DNA of 64,000 nt from Delphinus delphis (lineage: Eukaryota; Chordata; Mammalia; Artiodactyla; Delphinidae). A program made the translations under genes and the position numbers. The notes beneath the pieces were generated by a model, which did not search any database, was not told where the DNA came from, and saw only the letters and a list, made by a program, of their open reading frames with translations. Position 1 is the stretch's first letter. Each line of letters begins with the position of its first letter. Positions 22,005-31,624 of this stretch are shown piece after piece. Where the stretch lies: positions 52,421,600 through 52,485,599 of the forward strand of contig NC_082702.1 in the NCBI RefSeq assembly GCF_949987515.2. The letters run 5' to 3'.

Positions 22005-22024
22005 GAGCCGCCAGGTGGCGGCTC
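22005..22024 (+). promoter_or_regulatory. palindrome with CTCF-like core
   Basis: Perfect 8-bp inverted repeat GAGCCGCC/GGCGGCTC around a 4-nt AGGT loop. The centre CCGCCAGGTGGCGG (22008-22021) is a near match to the CTCF core. Function unproven. Confidence 0.3.
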
Positions 22025-22960
22025 CGGCCTGAATCCAGTTTGGGGGGCGGAGGTGAGGGCTTCCTTTGGCTCCTCCTGTCTCCTGAAGCCCCGCAGGCCG
22101 CGGGGGCCAGGGAACCCGAGAAACCTGCACCTTGAGCTCATCCGGAGGCTCGGGCCCCGGTGGGAGCCCTGGCCTCGCCTGACATTTCACCCAGAGCTGT
22201 GTGTTATCTTTTGCAGAAGTCGTGAGCGGGAGGAAGGACAAACCACTTCCTCTCCAGCCTTCAGATTTATCAGACTCAACTCTTGACAGTTTCAGTTTGA
22301 AGAGAATTTAAAACAACAACAACAAAGATGTTGAGAAGAGTTAGACAAATACAGTGGCCTCAAGCCTCGGCTCCCTGCTGCTCTGCCCTTGGACGAGGCG
22401 CCCGCAGGGATGCTTCGGGGTCGGGTTCGGGTTCGAGAAGCAGCCCAGGTTCGGAGCTTTCTCTGTGCACGCGGGCTGCTGGCTGAGAGGCCAGGGTTCC
22501 AGGCCTCTGCTTGGCGTTTCCCGTCCTGTGCGCTGTGGCATCTGCACACACAGGCCGGCTCTCAGAGGTGGTGTAATGTTTCAGAAGTTTGACCTCAAAG
22601 CAGCTTTCTTTTCCCCTCGGGGTGTCTGGAGAAAGTGCGCAAGATAAGCTGGGCCTGAACTGCAGTGACCAGTGCCCCCCCCCCCCCCGGGGATCCTGGC
22701 CCTGGTATTCTCCCCTTGGCCCCTGCCCGCCCTTTAAGACTCCACACAAAGGGGGGCTCCTGGGTTACACTGGGGGGACCATAGGGAACTATGATTTTGT
22801 GTCAAAAGTGATTGAATATTGGTTTCACAAAGTTCAAACCGTGAGTTTTCAAGTAAACTCAATTCCCGACTTTCTGGTGTCATTTCTTGGCTGTGGCCCC
22901 GAGACTCCTAAGATCAGTAGGGAAGGAAGCCCTTTCTTGCGGAGGAAAAGGGAATGTAAT
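22025..22960. other. no recognisable gene
   Basis: Contains a short (AAC)n at 22312-22325, a 14-base C-run at 22675-22688 and an AAACCACTTCCT motif at 22240-22251. The GGGTTCGGGTTC at 22422-22433 is a short tandem, not a telomere. No exon supported. Confidence 0.5.
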
Positions 22961-22969
22961 GTCTGGTGT

Positions 22970-23075
22970 ACATATACATATGCCTATGCACACACACACA
23001 TAGACATAAGTACACACATATACAGGCATATACATACACAGACGCACAACACACACACATACACACACATGCACA
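22970..23075. repeat. CA-rich imperfect microsatellite
   Basis: Interrupted runs of CACACA and ATACACA/TACATA over about 100 bp. Low-complexity; open frames across it are artefacts of the repeat. Confidence 0.9.
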
Positions 23076-23104
23076 TCTTCAAAGGCTGTCTGGCGTTTCA
23101 CTCC

Positions 23105-23300
23105 TGTGTTCAGATCTACCAGGTGTGTGTGACTTGGGGCAAGCTGTCTAACCTCTGCCTGTGTCCTCATCTCTAAGATGAGCTCAGTAGTAATATTTGT
23201 GACCTGGGACTGTGGTCAGGATGCGGTGAGAGAACGCATAAAACGAGCCTAGGACGAGGCCCAGGACCTCAACAGGGCTCAGTCCAGAGGAGCTGTTCTT
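23105..23300 (+). repeat. MIR SINE
   Basis: 'gtgtgacttggggcaagctgtctaacctctgcctgtgtcctcatct' (23127-23172) is the MIR core. The remainder is degraded. Confidence 0.85.
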
Positions 23301-23429
23301 ATGTTCAGTATTCTTTCTGGTGTCTCCTTGGCTGGCCTTCTCCGCTCTTTCCACGGCCCTCGGCTTGCCTGCGGGCGGAGGATTTGGCCCGTCCTGCCTG
23401 TGGTTCTCCTGGTTACGGGTAGATGGTGA

Positions 23430-23890
23430 ACTCTACCACCCACTCAGCACCGCCGAACGGCAGCTCTGTGCCACGCACGGCCTCTGTTCTCAGGAAGCTT
23501 AGTGTTCACGGCGGGGTGTGGGGACGTGACAGCAACTAAACGAGTCAGCAGTCACCAAGGTCCTCTCAGAGGTGACAAGTGCTAGGACAGAAATGGGACG
23601 GGGTAGAGACAGTCGGGGCAGAGGAATACTGTAGACAGCTCAGTCAAGGAAGGCCTCTCCGAGGAGGCGGCCCTGATGGTGAGCCGGTCCTGTGGGGGTC
23701 TGGGGAGGAACGTTCCGGGGTTGGGCGCAGCGAGTGCAAAGGCCCCGAGGTGGAAAGCTAGCGGGGCAGGCAGGGGCCGATCGCCACGGTGACCTCAGCA
23801 AGGAGCTTGGATTTTATTCCCAGTGCCTTGGGAAGCAGGGCCATGGCGAGATCTGACGTCCTTTTACAGAGGTTGGTGAGACGGGGTCAA
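23430..23890 (-). mobile_element. L2 3'-end, long fragment
   Basis: One of the best L2 copies. Antisense order: 'gttctcaggaagcttagtgttca', 'aggaaggcctctccgaggagg', 'gcagcgagtgcaaaggccccgagg' (23727-23750), then 'cttggattttattcccagtg'. Extends about 450 bp. Confidence 0.8.
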
Positions 23891-24386
23891 GGGTGGACTG
23901 TGTGTCCTGCTCTCCTTTCGCCCCTTTGGGCCTGCCTCAGGCTCGGCTGTGCAGCGACCGCCCAGTGGCTGCCCGGGGCCTGTTGCACTGCTCATCCTGA
24001 GCGTGTGAGGACAGCTATTCCCCGCGCGTCCGATTGGTCCACCGCACGGGCTTGCACCCCGTCCCCTCCGTTGTCCTGATCTGCGCAGTGGGCGTGAGTG
24101 TGGCAGCCTCCACCCTCCCACTGCTCCGCCTGGGCCCCCACGTCCTTCTCTGAGGTCAGCTCTGTTCCCTGTCCGGCCTGGGGGAGGGCGTCTTGATGCA
24201 TTCCTCCTGCGTGAATGACACACAGGGCAGGGATATGTCTGCGACGCTGCTCTGTAGTTTTCATGTCTGGGACGGGCCCAGAGCTGAGCTGCTTTCCTCT
24301 GATGGCGGTGGCTGTCGCCCGGGTCAACAGCAGTGCCCTTCCCCAGTTTGCCTTTGTTGGTTTTCTTTTTTTCTCTCTTCTTTTTT
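23891..24386. other. no recognisable gene
   Basis: GC-rich, with a 255-codon minus-strand frame that runs from here into the SINE at 24387. That frame is partly the repeat, so it was rejected as a gene. Confidence 0.5.
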
Positions 24387-24592
24387 TTTTTTTTTTGTTT
24401 TGCGGTCCGCGGGCCTCTCACCGCTGTGACCTCTCCCGCCACGGAGCAGAGGCTCCGGACACGCAGGCCCAGCGGCCATGGCTCACGGGCCCAGCCGCTC
24501 CGCGGCACGCGGGATCCTCCCGGACCGGGGCACGAACCCGCGTCCCCTGCATCGGCAGGTGGACTCTCAACCACTGCGCCACCAGGGAAGCC
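24387..24592 (-). mobile_element. short CHR-2-type SINE
   Basis: Same short GC-rich SINE as at 9415, with a T-run at 24380-24396. Target duplication CTTCTTTTTT at 24377 and 24593. Confidence 0.93.
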
Positions 24593-24904
24593 CTTCTTTT
24601 TTGTTTTTAATAGGTCCTTTTTTTGGTTCATGGGCTGGAAGCTGGTGCTGGAAGTGGGGTGATCTCAAATCCTGGCTGGTGGCTGGTGGTTTGCAATGGC
24701 TGTGGGACCTGACTGCCTTGGAGGGAAGCAGGGGGCACGCTGAGCAGAGGTGACAAGCGGAGACCCGTGGGCCAAGTCCAGTCTGCTATCTGTTTTGTTT
24801 GGCCCACACAGTATTTCGGAAAAAAAAATGCTTCAGTAAGTTGTCCGCATTTGAAAATCGGGAGAGTTCCCCTAAAAAAATCCGGATTTCCATTTTCTAA
24901 TAAT
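24593..24904. other. no recognised feature
   Basis: Unique-looking sequence between a SINE and a MIR. A 'gtccagtctgctatctg' segment near 24777 recalls an old repeat, but I cannot assign it. Confidence 0.4.
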
Positions 24905-25080
24905 AACAACAAAAGCAAACACTTCTGTGTCGCTCACTGTGTGCCTGGCGCGGTTCTAAACGACTTGTGTCTCTTCTCTCCTCTGATCCTCAAGACGGTT
25001 CCGTGCCGCAGGTGTCTTTGTTATCAGCCTCCTCCTGCAGCTGGGGAAACCGAGGCAGGCGGTGACCCAGGCTGCTCCTG
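24905..25080 (-). repeat. MIR SINE
   Basis: Antisense order: 'ctcactgtgtgcctggcgcggttctaaacga' (24933-24963), 'tcctgcagctggggaaaccgaggcagg'. Confidence 0.8.
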
Positions 25081-25985
25081 GCTGTGTATATGCCTGCTTG
25101 GGGCTGGGCATACACCCTCCACTCGCCCTGGCCTTAGCCGGCCCCCTGAACTCAGGTTCCTCACCTGCCCGAGCCCGGGGTCATCGGAGTTTGTACCTTC
25201 TTGAGCGTGGAGAGGTCCACATGGGTGATGGGAGGAAAACTGCTGATCTTTTCATTGAGTCACTTATCACTGACTTATTCTCCCCCGACCATGAGCTGGC
25301 AGTCAGCCAGGGCCCACCTGGGCCGGGCGAACCCCACACCACTGCTGCTCCCCGTGGGGATTCACGCAGGCTTCTGAGTTTCAGTCCAGACCTCCAGTGG
25401 GAGGTGCCACGTGAGGGTCTCCGCGGTGAACGGAGTCAGGCCGCAGGAGAAGGGGGACCCCGGCCTCCTGCCCTGCGTCGGCCACACTTCCTGGAAGGGG
25501 GGCCGTGGGGACAGCAGAGGATCCATGCCCACCTGTGAAAAGAGCTGCAGAGGGGCTGTGCTGGAGGTACCTCCTTGTGGGGTGCCCCGCCCTCCTCCCC
25601 TTCCCCCCGCTTAGGGCCAGGGAGCAAGCCCAGGACCGTGTCTGCTCCGAGGCCCCGCCAGCCCCGCCATAGGGGGTGGGAGGGGACCGGCCACTGTTTG
25701 TCGAAACTGCTGGTGGGCGGAACGTGGTTCTGGGGTGGGCAGGCTCGAGGGTGACTCATTCTGGAAGCTCTGAGACGTTATTTCACCTAAGGAGGCTTCA
25801 GCAACATGGAGGTGAAGTGGCCCTTTTCACAGGAGGGCTTGTGGCTTCGTGGATGGAGCTGTTGCGGTCAGCATGGCTGGCCTTCCCAGGGGCAGAGAGG
25901 AGCACGCGTGTGATGAGATGCCGCTGTGTTCGGAGGTCTTAACCCTTCCCTCCCTCTTTCCCATCTCCCCGCCCCCGCCCTGGGT
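25081..25985. other. GC-rich, no recognisable gene
   Basis: Chance frames up to about 158 codons on both strands. No repeat, CpG island or exon recognised. Confidence 0.5.
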
Positions 25986-25989
25986 ACAT

Positions 25990-26400
25990 TAAAAAAACCC
26001 TCTTTATTGAGGTGTAATTGACATACGATAAACTGCACATTCTCCCTCTCCTTTTTTTTTTTTTTTTTTTTTAACGGTACGTGGGCCTCTCACCGTTGCG
26101 GCCTCTCCCGTTGCAGAGCATGGGCTCCGGACGCGCAGGCTCAGCGGCCATGGCTCACGGGCCCAGCCGCTCCGCCGCACGTGGGATCTTTCCGGCCCGG
26201 GGCACGAACCCGTGTCCCCTGCATCGGCAGGCGGACTCTCAACCACTGCGCCACCAGGGAAGCCCTCTCCCTCGCCTTTTAAGATGCTGAACAGTTTTAG
26301 CCATCCAAAGCAGTATGTAAAGTAGTATGTGAACATGACACCACCATTCCAGCTGCGACTCCTGACGTTCCCATGTGTGCCCCTCTCTGCTCTCTGGCTG
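25990..26400 (-). mobile_element. L1M 3'-UTR fragment (interrupted by a SINE)
   Basis: Left part 'ctttattgaggtgtaattgacatacgataaactgcacatt' (26001-26041) is the L1M 3' region in antisense. The right part after 26266 continues it weakly. Split by a SINE. Confidence 0.75.
26056..26265 (-). mobile_element. short CHR-2-type SINE
   Basis: Same short SINE body and tRNA-like head on the minus strand, with a T-run at 26051-26072. A pyrimidine-rich target duplication CTCCCTCTCCTTTT (one mismatch) flanks it at about 26042 and 26267. Nested in L1M. Confidence 0.93.
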
Positions 26401-26639
26401 TAGCCCTTGCCTTTCTCTCAGCCCTGAACTCTTTATAAACATCCCCCTTTGCGGAGTGAAGGGCTTTTCCTGCTGACCCCATCCTCTCCTCCTTCTCATC
26501 CTCTCCCCACCCCTCCCTTCCTCAGGTCCTCACTTCCCAGCGGCAGCCAAGTTCAGCCCGTTGGACGTCCTGAAAATCTTCAGGAGACAGTGAAGCGGGC
26601 TGGGTCCTCGGTTTTACCTCGAACGTGCTGGACGTCTTT

Positions 26640-26760
26640 GGGCTCCACCTGTAACGTGGCTGTTTCCATCTTGTGGGGCTAAGATAACGCATGCGGGATT
26701 GGGCAGAGCACCTGGAGCATATAGCACGTGCTTGCTAAATGGTGGCTAGTTACATTATCA
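26640..26760 (+). repeat. MIR SINE, 3' part
   Basis: 'cacctggagcatatagcacgtgcttgctaaatggtggctagttacattat' (26709-26758) is the MIR tail. The 5' part is missing. Confidence 0.75.
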
Positions 26761-26764
26761 CCCA

Positions 26765-26995
26765 CTGGTAAAACCAGTCCATCCACTGACTTGGCAGGAA
26801 CACATCAACCTTGGAAATGTTGGCCCCGAATTCCTAAGGGGAAGATACTAGGGCATGGTAGGGGCTGTATGTTGAAATCACCAGGGCCTGGCGACTGGGC
26901 TTACCTCCTCTTCCACTGAAGATGGCAGGGTGCTCTGTCTTGTGTGAAGGCAGCCAGACTCTTTAATCATTGGCAGTAAGACTTGATTTATCCTG
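26765..26995. other. no recognisable feature
   Basis: AT-average unique-looking DNA with no repeat or exon recognised. Confidence 0.4.
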
Positions 26996-26999
26996 TATT

Positions 27000-27400
27000 T
27001 GGGTTCAGGGTTCGTAAAATATTAAAGAACCCCAGCAGGTTAAACAAACAGAAGTTTTACATTTTTCTCTCATGTAAAAGTCTAGGGTATAGGCTATCAT
27101 GTTCGGACTAGTGTGGTTGGTCTGTGCTCTTCACGGACCCAAGGTGCTTCTTCTGCCTTGCTGCTCCACTGGTCTTAGCACCTTGCCTCATGGTTCAAGT
27201 AGCTGCTCAAGTTCCTGCTGTCGCATCTGCGTTCCAATTAGCAGTGATAGCAGTAAGTGGGAGTGGGAGGGAGAGTGGAAAAGGACTTCTTTTTTAAGGA
27301 GACTTCTGCTTTCATCTTATTTGCCAGACCGAGTCACAAAGCAATTCCTAGCTTCAGGGGAGTCTAGGAAATGTAGTCAGGAAGACACATGGTAAGCAGG
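27000..27400. repeat. unassigned old transposon-like repeat (copy 1)
   Basis: Landmarks in order: 'caaacagaagttttacatttttctctc' (27046-27072), 'cttgctgctccactgg', 'gttcaagtagctgctcaag', 'agtctaggaaatgtagtc'. The pattern recalls a mammalian LTR- or DNA-transposon family. A relative lies at 51805-52135. Confidence 0.5.
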
Positions 27401-28485
27401 GCACAGACGTACCCTCGTGTTTTTAAAACAGGCCATCCTTGGGAAACCTGCCCACATGTAGAACAGTGGAAGGAACTCTTTTAACAGGAGCCGGGATATG
27501 GAGTAAGTTTTCTTCATCAAGGGTGTAAAGTAGAACAAAGAACTGTCTTATTCTTTACAGTATCAGAGATTGGAACTATGCTCCTTGAGAAAGGGTTGAA
27601 GGCAGAGATTTGGCTTCCTGTATGTGCAAGAATAGGCTACCGGAAGAGGTAGTGAGCTCCCTGAGAGAGGACATATGCGAGCAGAAGTTGAAGGGACGTG
27701 TGTCAGTCAGGGAGGCCACTGAGTGTGTTCCAGATCTGGAAGGAAGGTTCATGGGACCTCATGGGAATTGCTGTCTAGGGGAGCTCATCCAGGACTGGAC
27801 CATGCGTTGTCATCTCCCTCCCCCAGCCCGCCGATGGCGGTCATCACTGGGCCATCCTGGTGCCCCGTGGAACCCAAATGCCACCTGAGAACCCTCCCAG
27901 AGCCCCCTGTTGATAGGCGGCTCATTTGCCTTTCCTGCCTGAATCCTGTCTCTCAGGTGAGGACGTTGAGGGCGAGACAGGGAAGTGACGTGCCCAGCGG
28001 TGCACAGTGCGGGCCGGCGGCCCCTCTCAGCCTCAGGTGCAGGAGTTGCCTCCTGGAGGCGGCGTCGCTGTGTCTTGTTTCCTGGGCTGCACGCCCGGCC
28101 CTCCAGACCCGCCTGAAGGGCAGCACCTGCCCCCATGCCTGGGCTTGGCTGGACACCCGGACGCGGGGCCTGGGGGGAGCGGGAAGTGAAAGTGTGCTCC
28201 GGCCCTTTTAGTTCTGCTATTGAGCCGGCAGAGTCTTTCCTGGGGGGAGGGGAGGGATCCTCTGTTTTCTTTACTTAATCTGGCCTTGCCCAGTAGAGAA
28301 AACAAATGCACAGTCTCCATCCTGTTTGTAAAGAGGGCGTTTGGTACTCGAGGCCACTGGCCTGGAAAAGCTGGGAAGGTGTCGCCTCGGACAGAAGTGA
28401 GTTGTGTGCTGGGGACGCTCCGATGGGCCCCGGCAAGTTTATTTATCGTGATGTCTTGGAAGGTCAGCTTATGACTTTTTAAACT
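27401..28485. other. mostly unannotated, with a MIR relic
   Basis: 27401-27900 is AT-average unique DNA. 27945-28010 ('gtgaggacgttgagggcgagacagggaagtgacg') is a degraded antisense MIR. 28010-28250 is GC-rich with chance frames. No gene supported. Confidence 0.5.
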
Positions 28486-28489
28486 GTGG

Positions 28490-28755
28490 TAAAATACACA
28501 GAAGATGCAGTTTTACCATTTTCACCATTTTTAAGTGTGCAGTGCTAAGTACATTCACTTGTTGTGCAACCGTCATCACCATCCGTCTCCAGAACTTTCT
28601 CTCTTCCCAAACTGAAACTCTGCACCCGTGAAACACTAACTCCCCATCCTCCCAGCCCCGCGCAGCCATCATTCTACTTTCTGCCTCTGAATTTGACCAC
28701 TTCAGGTACCTCATAAAAGTGGAATCATAGTATTCGTCCTTTTGTGTCTGGATTG
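28490..28755 (-). mobile_element. L1M 3'-end fragment
   Basis: Antisense: 'ctgtggtaaaatacaca' (28484-28500) is the L1 3' terminus, then 'ttaccattttcaccatttttaagtgtgc', 'ccattctactttctgcctctg'. Diverged relic. Confidence 0.85.
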
Positions 28756-28764
28756 TGATTTTTT

Positions 28765-28945
28765 TTTTCTATTGAGGTGAGATTGACAAAATCCAACCAT
28801 TTTAAAGTGGACAGTTTGACGGCATTTAGTGCATTCGCAGTGTTGTGCAACCACCACCTCGATCTAGTTCCAAAATATTTCATCACCCCAAGAGGAAACC
28901 CCCCATCCCCCAACCCCCAGCCCTTGGCCACCAGCATATGGTTTA
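28765..28945 (-). mobile_element. second L1M 3'-end fragment
   Basis: 'attgaggtgagattgacaaaatcc' start, then 'ccattttaaagtggacagtttg', 'cagtgttgtgcaaccaccacc'. Lies directly behind the first in the same orientation. Confidence 0.8.
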
Positions 28946-28964
28946 AACCTGTGAATTTGCATCT

Positions 28965-29030
28965 ACGAGGTGAGGCGTGTACTAGGCGCTCTACAAATGT
29001 ATGTTGAATGAATGAAGGAAAAGCCTTGCC
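28965..29030 (+). mobile_element. L2 3' tip
   Basis: 'actaggcgctctacaaatgtatgttgaatgaatgaagg' is the sense L2 terminal repeat region. Confidence 0.75.
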
Positions 29031-29049
29031 AGTTGGTGAAATAGTGAGG

Positions 29050-29125
29050 AAAACTTGAATTTCCTGAGCACTTACTATGTGCCAGGTGCATACAGACATC
29101 CGTGTTTCTCTGACCTGGTTGTACT
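29050..29125 (-). repeat. MIR fragment
   Basis: 'tgaatttcctgagcacttactatgtgccaggtgc' is the antisense MIR start. The rest is missing. Confidence 0.7.
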
Positions 29126-29244
29126 GTGCAGTCACTCAGGTGGTCTTCATAACCTGGAGATGCTGAGTGCATTGGTCCAGGGGAGGCCTGGGCACTGGGC
29201 TTTTTTAAACAGCTCCTGAAGTGATTCTAGTGTGAGAATGACTG

Positions 29245-29395
29245 ATACGCATGATTTCACTGTGCTATAGCGCTTCTTTGGGGCTACATGTGATCTCCAT
29301 TTTATAGATAAGGAAACAGGTTCAGAGAGGTTCAGCAATTTATCCAGGCTTGCACAGCTTCAAATCTTTGTGTGAGTCCAGAGCCCTGACCCGAC
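29245..29395 (-). repeat. MIR SINE
   Basis: 'ctccattttatagataaggaaacaggttcagagaggttcagcaattt' (29295-29341) is the antisense MIR core, then 'cttgcacagcttcaaa'. Confidence 0.85.
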
Positions 29396-29499
29396 CCTTT
29401 CTGCTGTCCCCGGCCCCCGCAGTTAGTCCTATTTATATGTGATTTCGAAGGGGGACCTATAGCTACTCAAATGTGTACTATGGGATAAAATAACTAAAA

Positions 29500-29660
29500 A
29501 CTCACTAGCATTTATGGAGCACTAACTGTATGCCAGGCACTATACACTTCATTCGCCTTCTCTCATTCTACCCCTACAGGAGCCCCGTGCAGGGGAGATG
29601 TCATAATGACATGTTTCCCCATGAGCTGGCGCTAGAGGGGACATGATTTGCTCATACATT
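29500..29660 (-). repeat. MIR SINE
   Basis: 'tagcatttatggagcactaactgtatgccaggcactatacacttc' (29505-29549) is the antisense MIR start. The middle is degraded. Confidence 0.8.
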
Positions 29661-29742
29661 ACTGGGGAAAGACAGGTGGGGCCCCATCAGCCGTCGTGCA
29701 GCCATCGTGACGGGGGGCTCTCCTGAAGCAGAAGGGAGAGGG

Positions 29743-30079
29743 AGGGCTTCCCTGGTGGCGCAGTGGTTAAGAATCCGCCTGCCATTGCAGGGGACATGGG
29801 TTCGAGCCCTGGTCCGGGAAGAGCCCACATGCGGCGGAGCAGCTAAGCCCGTGCACCACAACTACCGAGCCTGCGCTCTAGAGCCCGTGCACCACGACTA
29901 CTGAAGCCCGTGCGCCTAGAGCCCGTGCTCCGCAACAAGAAGCCACTGCAGTGAGAAGCCCGCACACCGCAATGAAGAGTAGCCCCTGCTCACCACAACT
30001 AGAGAAAGCGTGTGCGCAGCAGCGAAGACCCAACACGGCAATCAATCAATCAATCAATTTAAAAAAAAAAAAAAAACCA
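29743..30079 (+). mobile_element. long CHR-2 SINE
   Basis: About 335 bp: tRNA-Glu-derived head, body with repeated 'gagcccgtgc' blocks and 'gaagacccaacacggc' end, then (AATC)n and poly(A). An exact 13-bp target duplication, AGAAGGGAGAGGG, lies at 29730-29742 and 30080-30092. Longer than the four short copies elsewhere in the window. Confidence 0.95.
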
Positions 30080-30304
30080 AGAAGGGAGAGGGCAGGTTGG
30101 CCTGTGCGGTGGCGATCTGAGGCCAGTCTTGAAGCTGGACACAGCATTTTCACTGGAAGGCCTGGGCCATCAGTGCTTCCTCTGCCCAGTTGTATCCACT
30201 GGCGTCGACCCAGGAGAAGCCATGCGACCTTCAGGGCCTGGCTTGGCTTCCTTCAGGAACACTGTGTCACATGGTTTGTGTCTGAGTTCTTTTGATGCTT
30301 TGGG
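30080..30304. other. no recognised feature
   Basis: Short GC-average spacer between the SINE and the L2/CATT repeat. Confidence 0.4.
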
Positions 30305-30440
30305 CCTCACTCATTCATTCATTCATTCATTCAACAAACATTAGACCTGATAGCGTGGCACTGTTGGGCACTCTGGGGGTACGTGGTGGATAAGGTGGGC
30401 ACAGTTTCCTCTCTGCACAGCCCAGATTTCTCTGCAGGAT
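30305..30440 (-). mobile_element. L2 3' tip with (ATTC)n
   Basis: A run of ATTC units (30312-30336) leads into 'aacaaacattagacctg' and 'cactgttgggcactctggggg'. This is the antisense L2 end, whose terminal TGAA repeats have expanded. Confidence 0.75.
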
Positions 30441-30650
30441 ACAGATCATAGTGGCAAACCCTCCTTTGAGCGAGCCGGGCCCTGTCTCTGCGTGGGTTCT
30501 CACATCCAGCCTCACGGCACTTGCAGGAGATACTGGCCCCGTGTAAGAGATGAGGAGAAGGTGGCACAGAGAAGTTGGGAAACATTTCCAAGGTTGCACA
30601 GCTTGTGAGAGGTGGAGGCTGAAGTTGAACGGGCTGCCTGGCGTCACAGT
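30441..30650 (-). repeat. MIR SINE
   Basis: Antisense order: 'gagatgaggagaaggtggcacagagaagttggg' (30547-30579), 'caaggttgcacagcttgtgagaggtggagg' (30590-30619), 'aagctcccagccac' end. Confidence 0.85.
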
Positions 30651-30764
30651 TCAAGCTCCCAGCCACTGATGGATAATTGTGAAAGAAGAAGTCCCTGGAG
30701 CATCTGCATGAGGTCAGACCACGCCGAGGCCAGGGCAGCACCCCCTGAGCTGAGGGTGCAGGGG

Positions 30765-31235
30765 TGCGTTGGTTTCCCATGGCTGCTGTAACAAAGTGCC
30801 ACAAATTTGGTGGCTTAAACAGAATGCATTTATTTTCATACACTTATGGAGGTCAGAAGTCCAAAAATGGGTCTCATGCAGGCTAAAACCAAGTTTTGCA
30901 TTCCTTCTAGAAGCTTTAGGGAAAAATTTGTTTCCTGCCTTTTCCAGTTTCTAGAGGCTGCTTGAATTTTTTGGTTCACGGCGATATCAGGCCAGCCTCT
31001 ACTTCTGTTGTCACGTGTCCTTCTCTGACTCTGACCCTCCTGCCTCCCTCTTATAAGGACCCTTGTGATGACATTGGGGCCACCCAGGTAATCCAGGACA
31101 GTATCCCCATCTCAAGATCCCTGGCTTAGCTGCATCTGCAAAGTCCCATTTACCATGTACAGTACATATTCACAGGGATTAGGGCAAGGACGTCCTTGGG
31201 GGCCGTTACTGTGCCTTCCACAGCAGGGGAGAGTG
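30765..31235 (-). mobile_element. MLT1-like MaLR LTR (ancient endogenous-retrovirus-derived)
   Basis: Antisense landmarks: 'ggctgctgtaacaaagtgccac' (30781-30802), 'ggtggcttaaacag', 'ggaggtcagaagtcc', 'cttataaggacccttgtgatgacattggg' (31052-31080), 'gcatctgcaaagtccca'. A solo LTR of the non-autonomous MaLR class. No coding part is present. Confidence 0.8.
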
Positions 31236-31419
31236 GGGCTGGCCTGGGGCCTGGAGGTAAGAGAGGAGGAGCCTCCGTCCTGCAGCCTCTGGGCAGGAAG
31301 ATGGAGAGCTGGGAGTATCCGCGTCCTGCAGGTGCCAGCGGTCTCCGAGACAGGAGGGTGTTTGGCTCGATGGGGTCGGGCAGGCCCCACACGCTACATC
31401 AGCCACTTCGGCGGGAAGT
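31236..31419. other. no recognised feature
   Basis: Spacer between the LTR and a MIR. GC-rich with no repeat recognised. Confidence 0.4.
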
Positions 31420-31560
31420 GACATGCCTGGGCTTTGGAGCCCCCGGAGCTGGGAGTGTCCAGGCTCCACCACATTCTAAGCCAAGCCCATTCTTCTGTAA
31501 AATGGGGGTGAGACCGTGCCCGTCTCACAGGGTCACCTGTGAGGAGGAACCAAATGAGGC
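31420..31560 (+). repeat. MIR SINE, diverged
   Basis: 'gggctttggagcccccgg' head, then 'attcttctgtaaaatgggggtgagacc' (31489-31515). The core between is largely lost. A short (CGCC)n follows at about 31587-31604. Confidence 0.7.
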
Positions 31561-31624
31561 GAGTCATGGGACGAGCAGAGCTCGCTCGCCCGCCCGCCCG
31601 CCCGCTCCTTCATCCCGCAGGTGT

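Noticed and set aside
22422..22433. GGGTTCGGGTTC, telomere-like
   Set aside because: Only two to three units of a non-canonical hexamer; the vertebrate telomere unit is TTAGGG.
23864..24631. 255-codon minus-strand open frame
   Set aside because: About a third of it is the short CHR-2-type SINE at 24387-24592 and its poly(A). The rest shows no domain.
29743..29815. tRNA-like sequence with A and B boxes
   Set aside because: It is the tRNA-derived head of a SINE with a poly(A) tail, not a functional tRNA gene. The other six CHR SINEs have the same kind of head.
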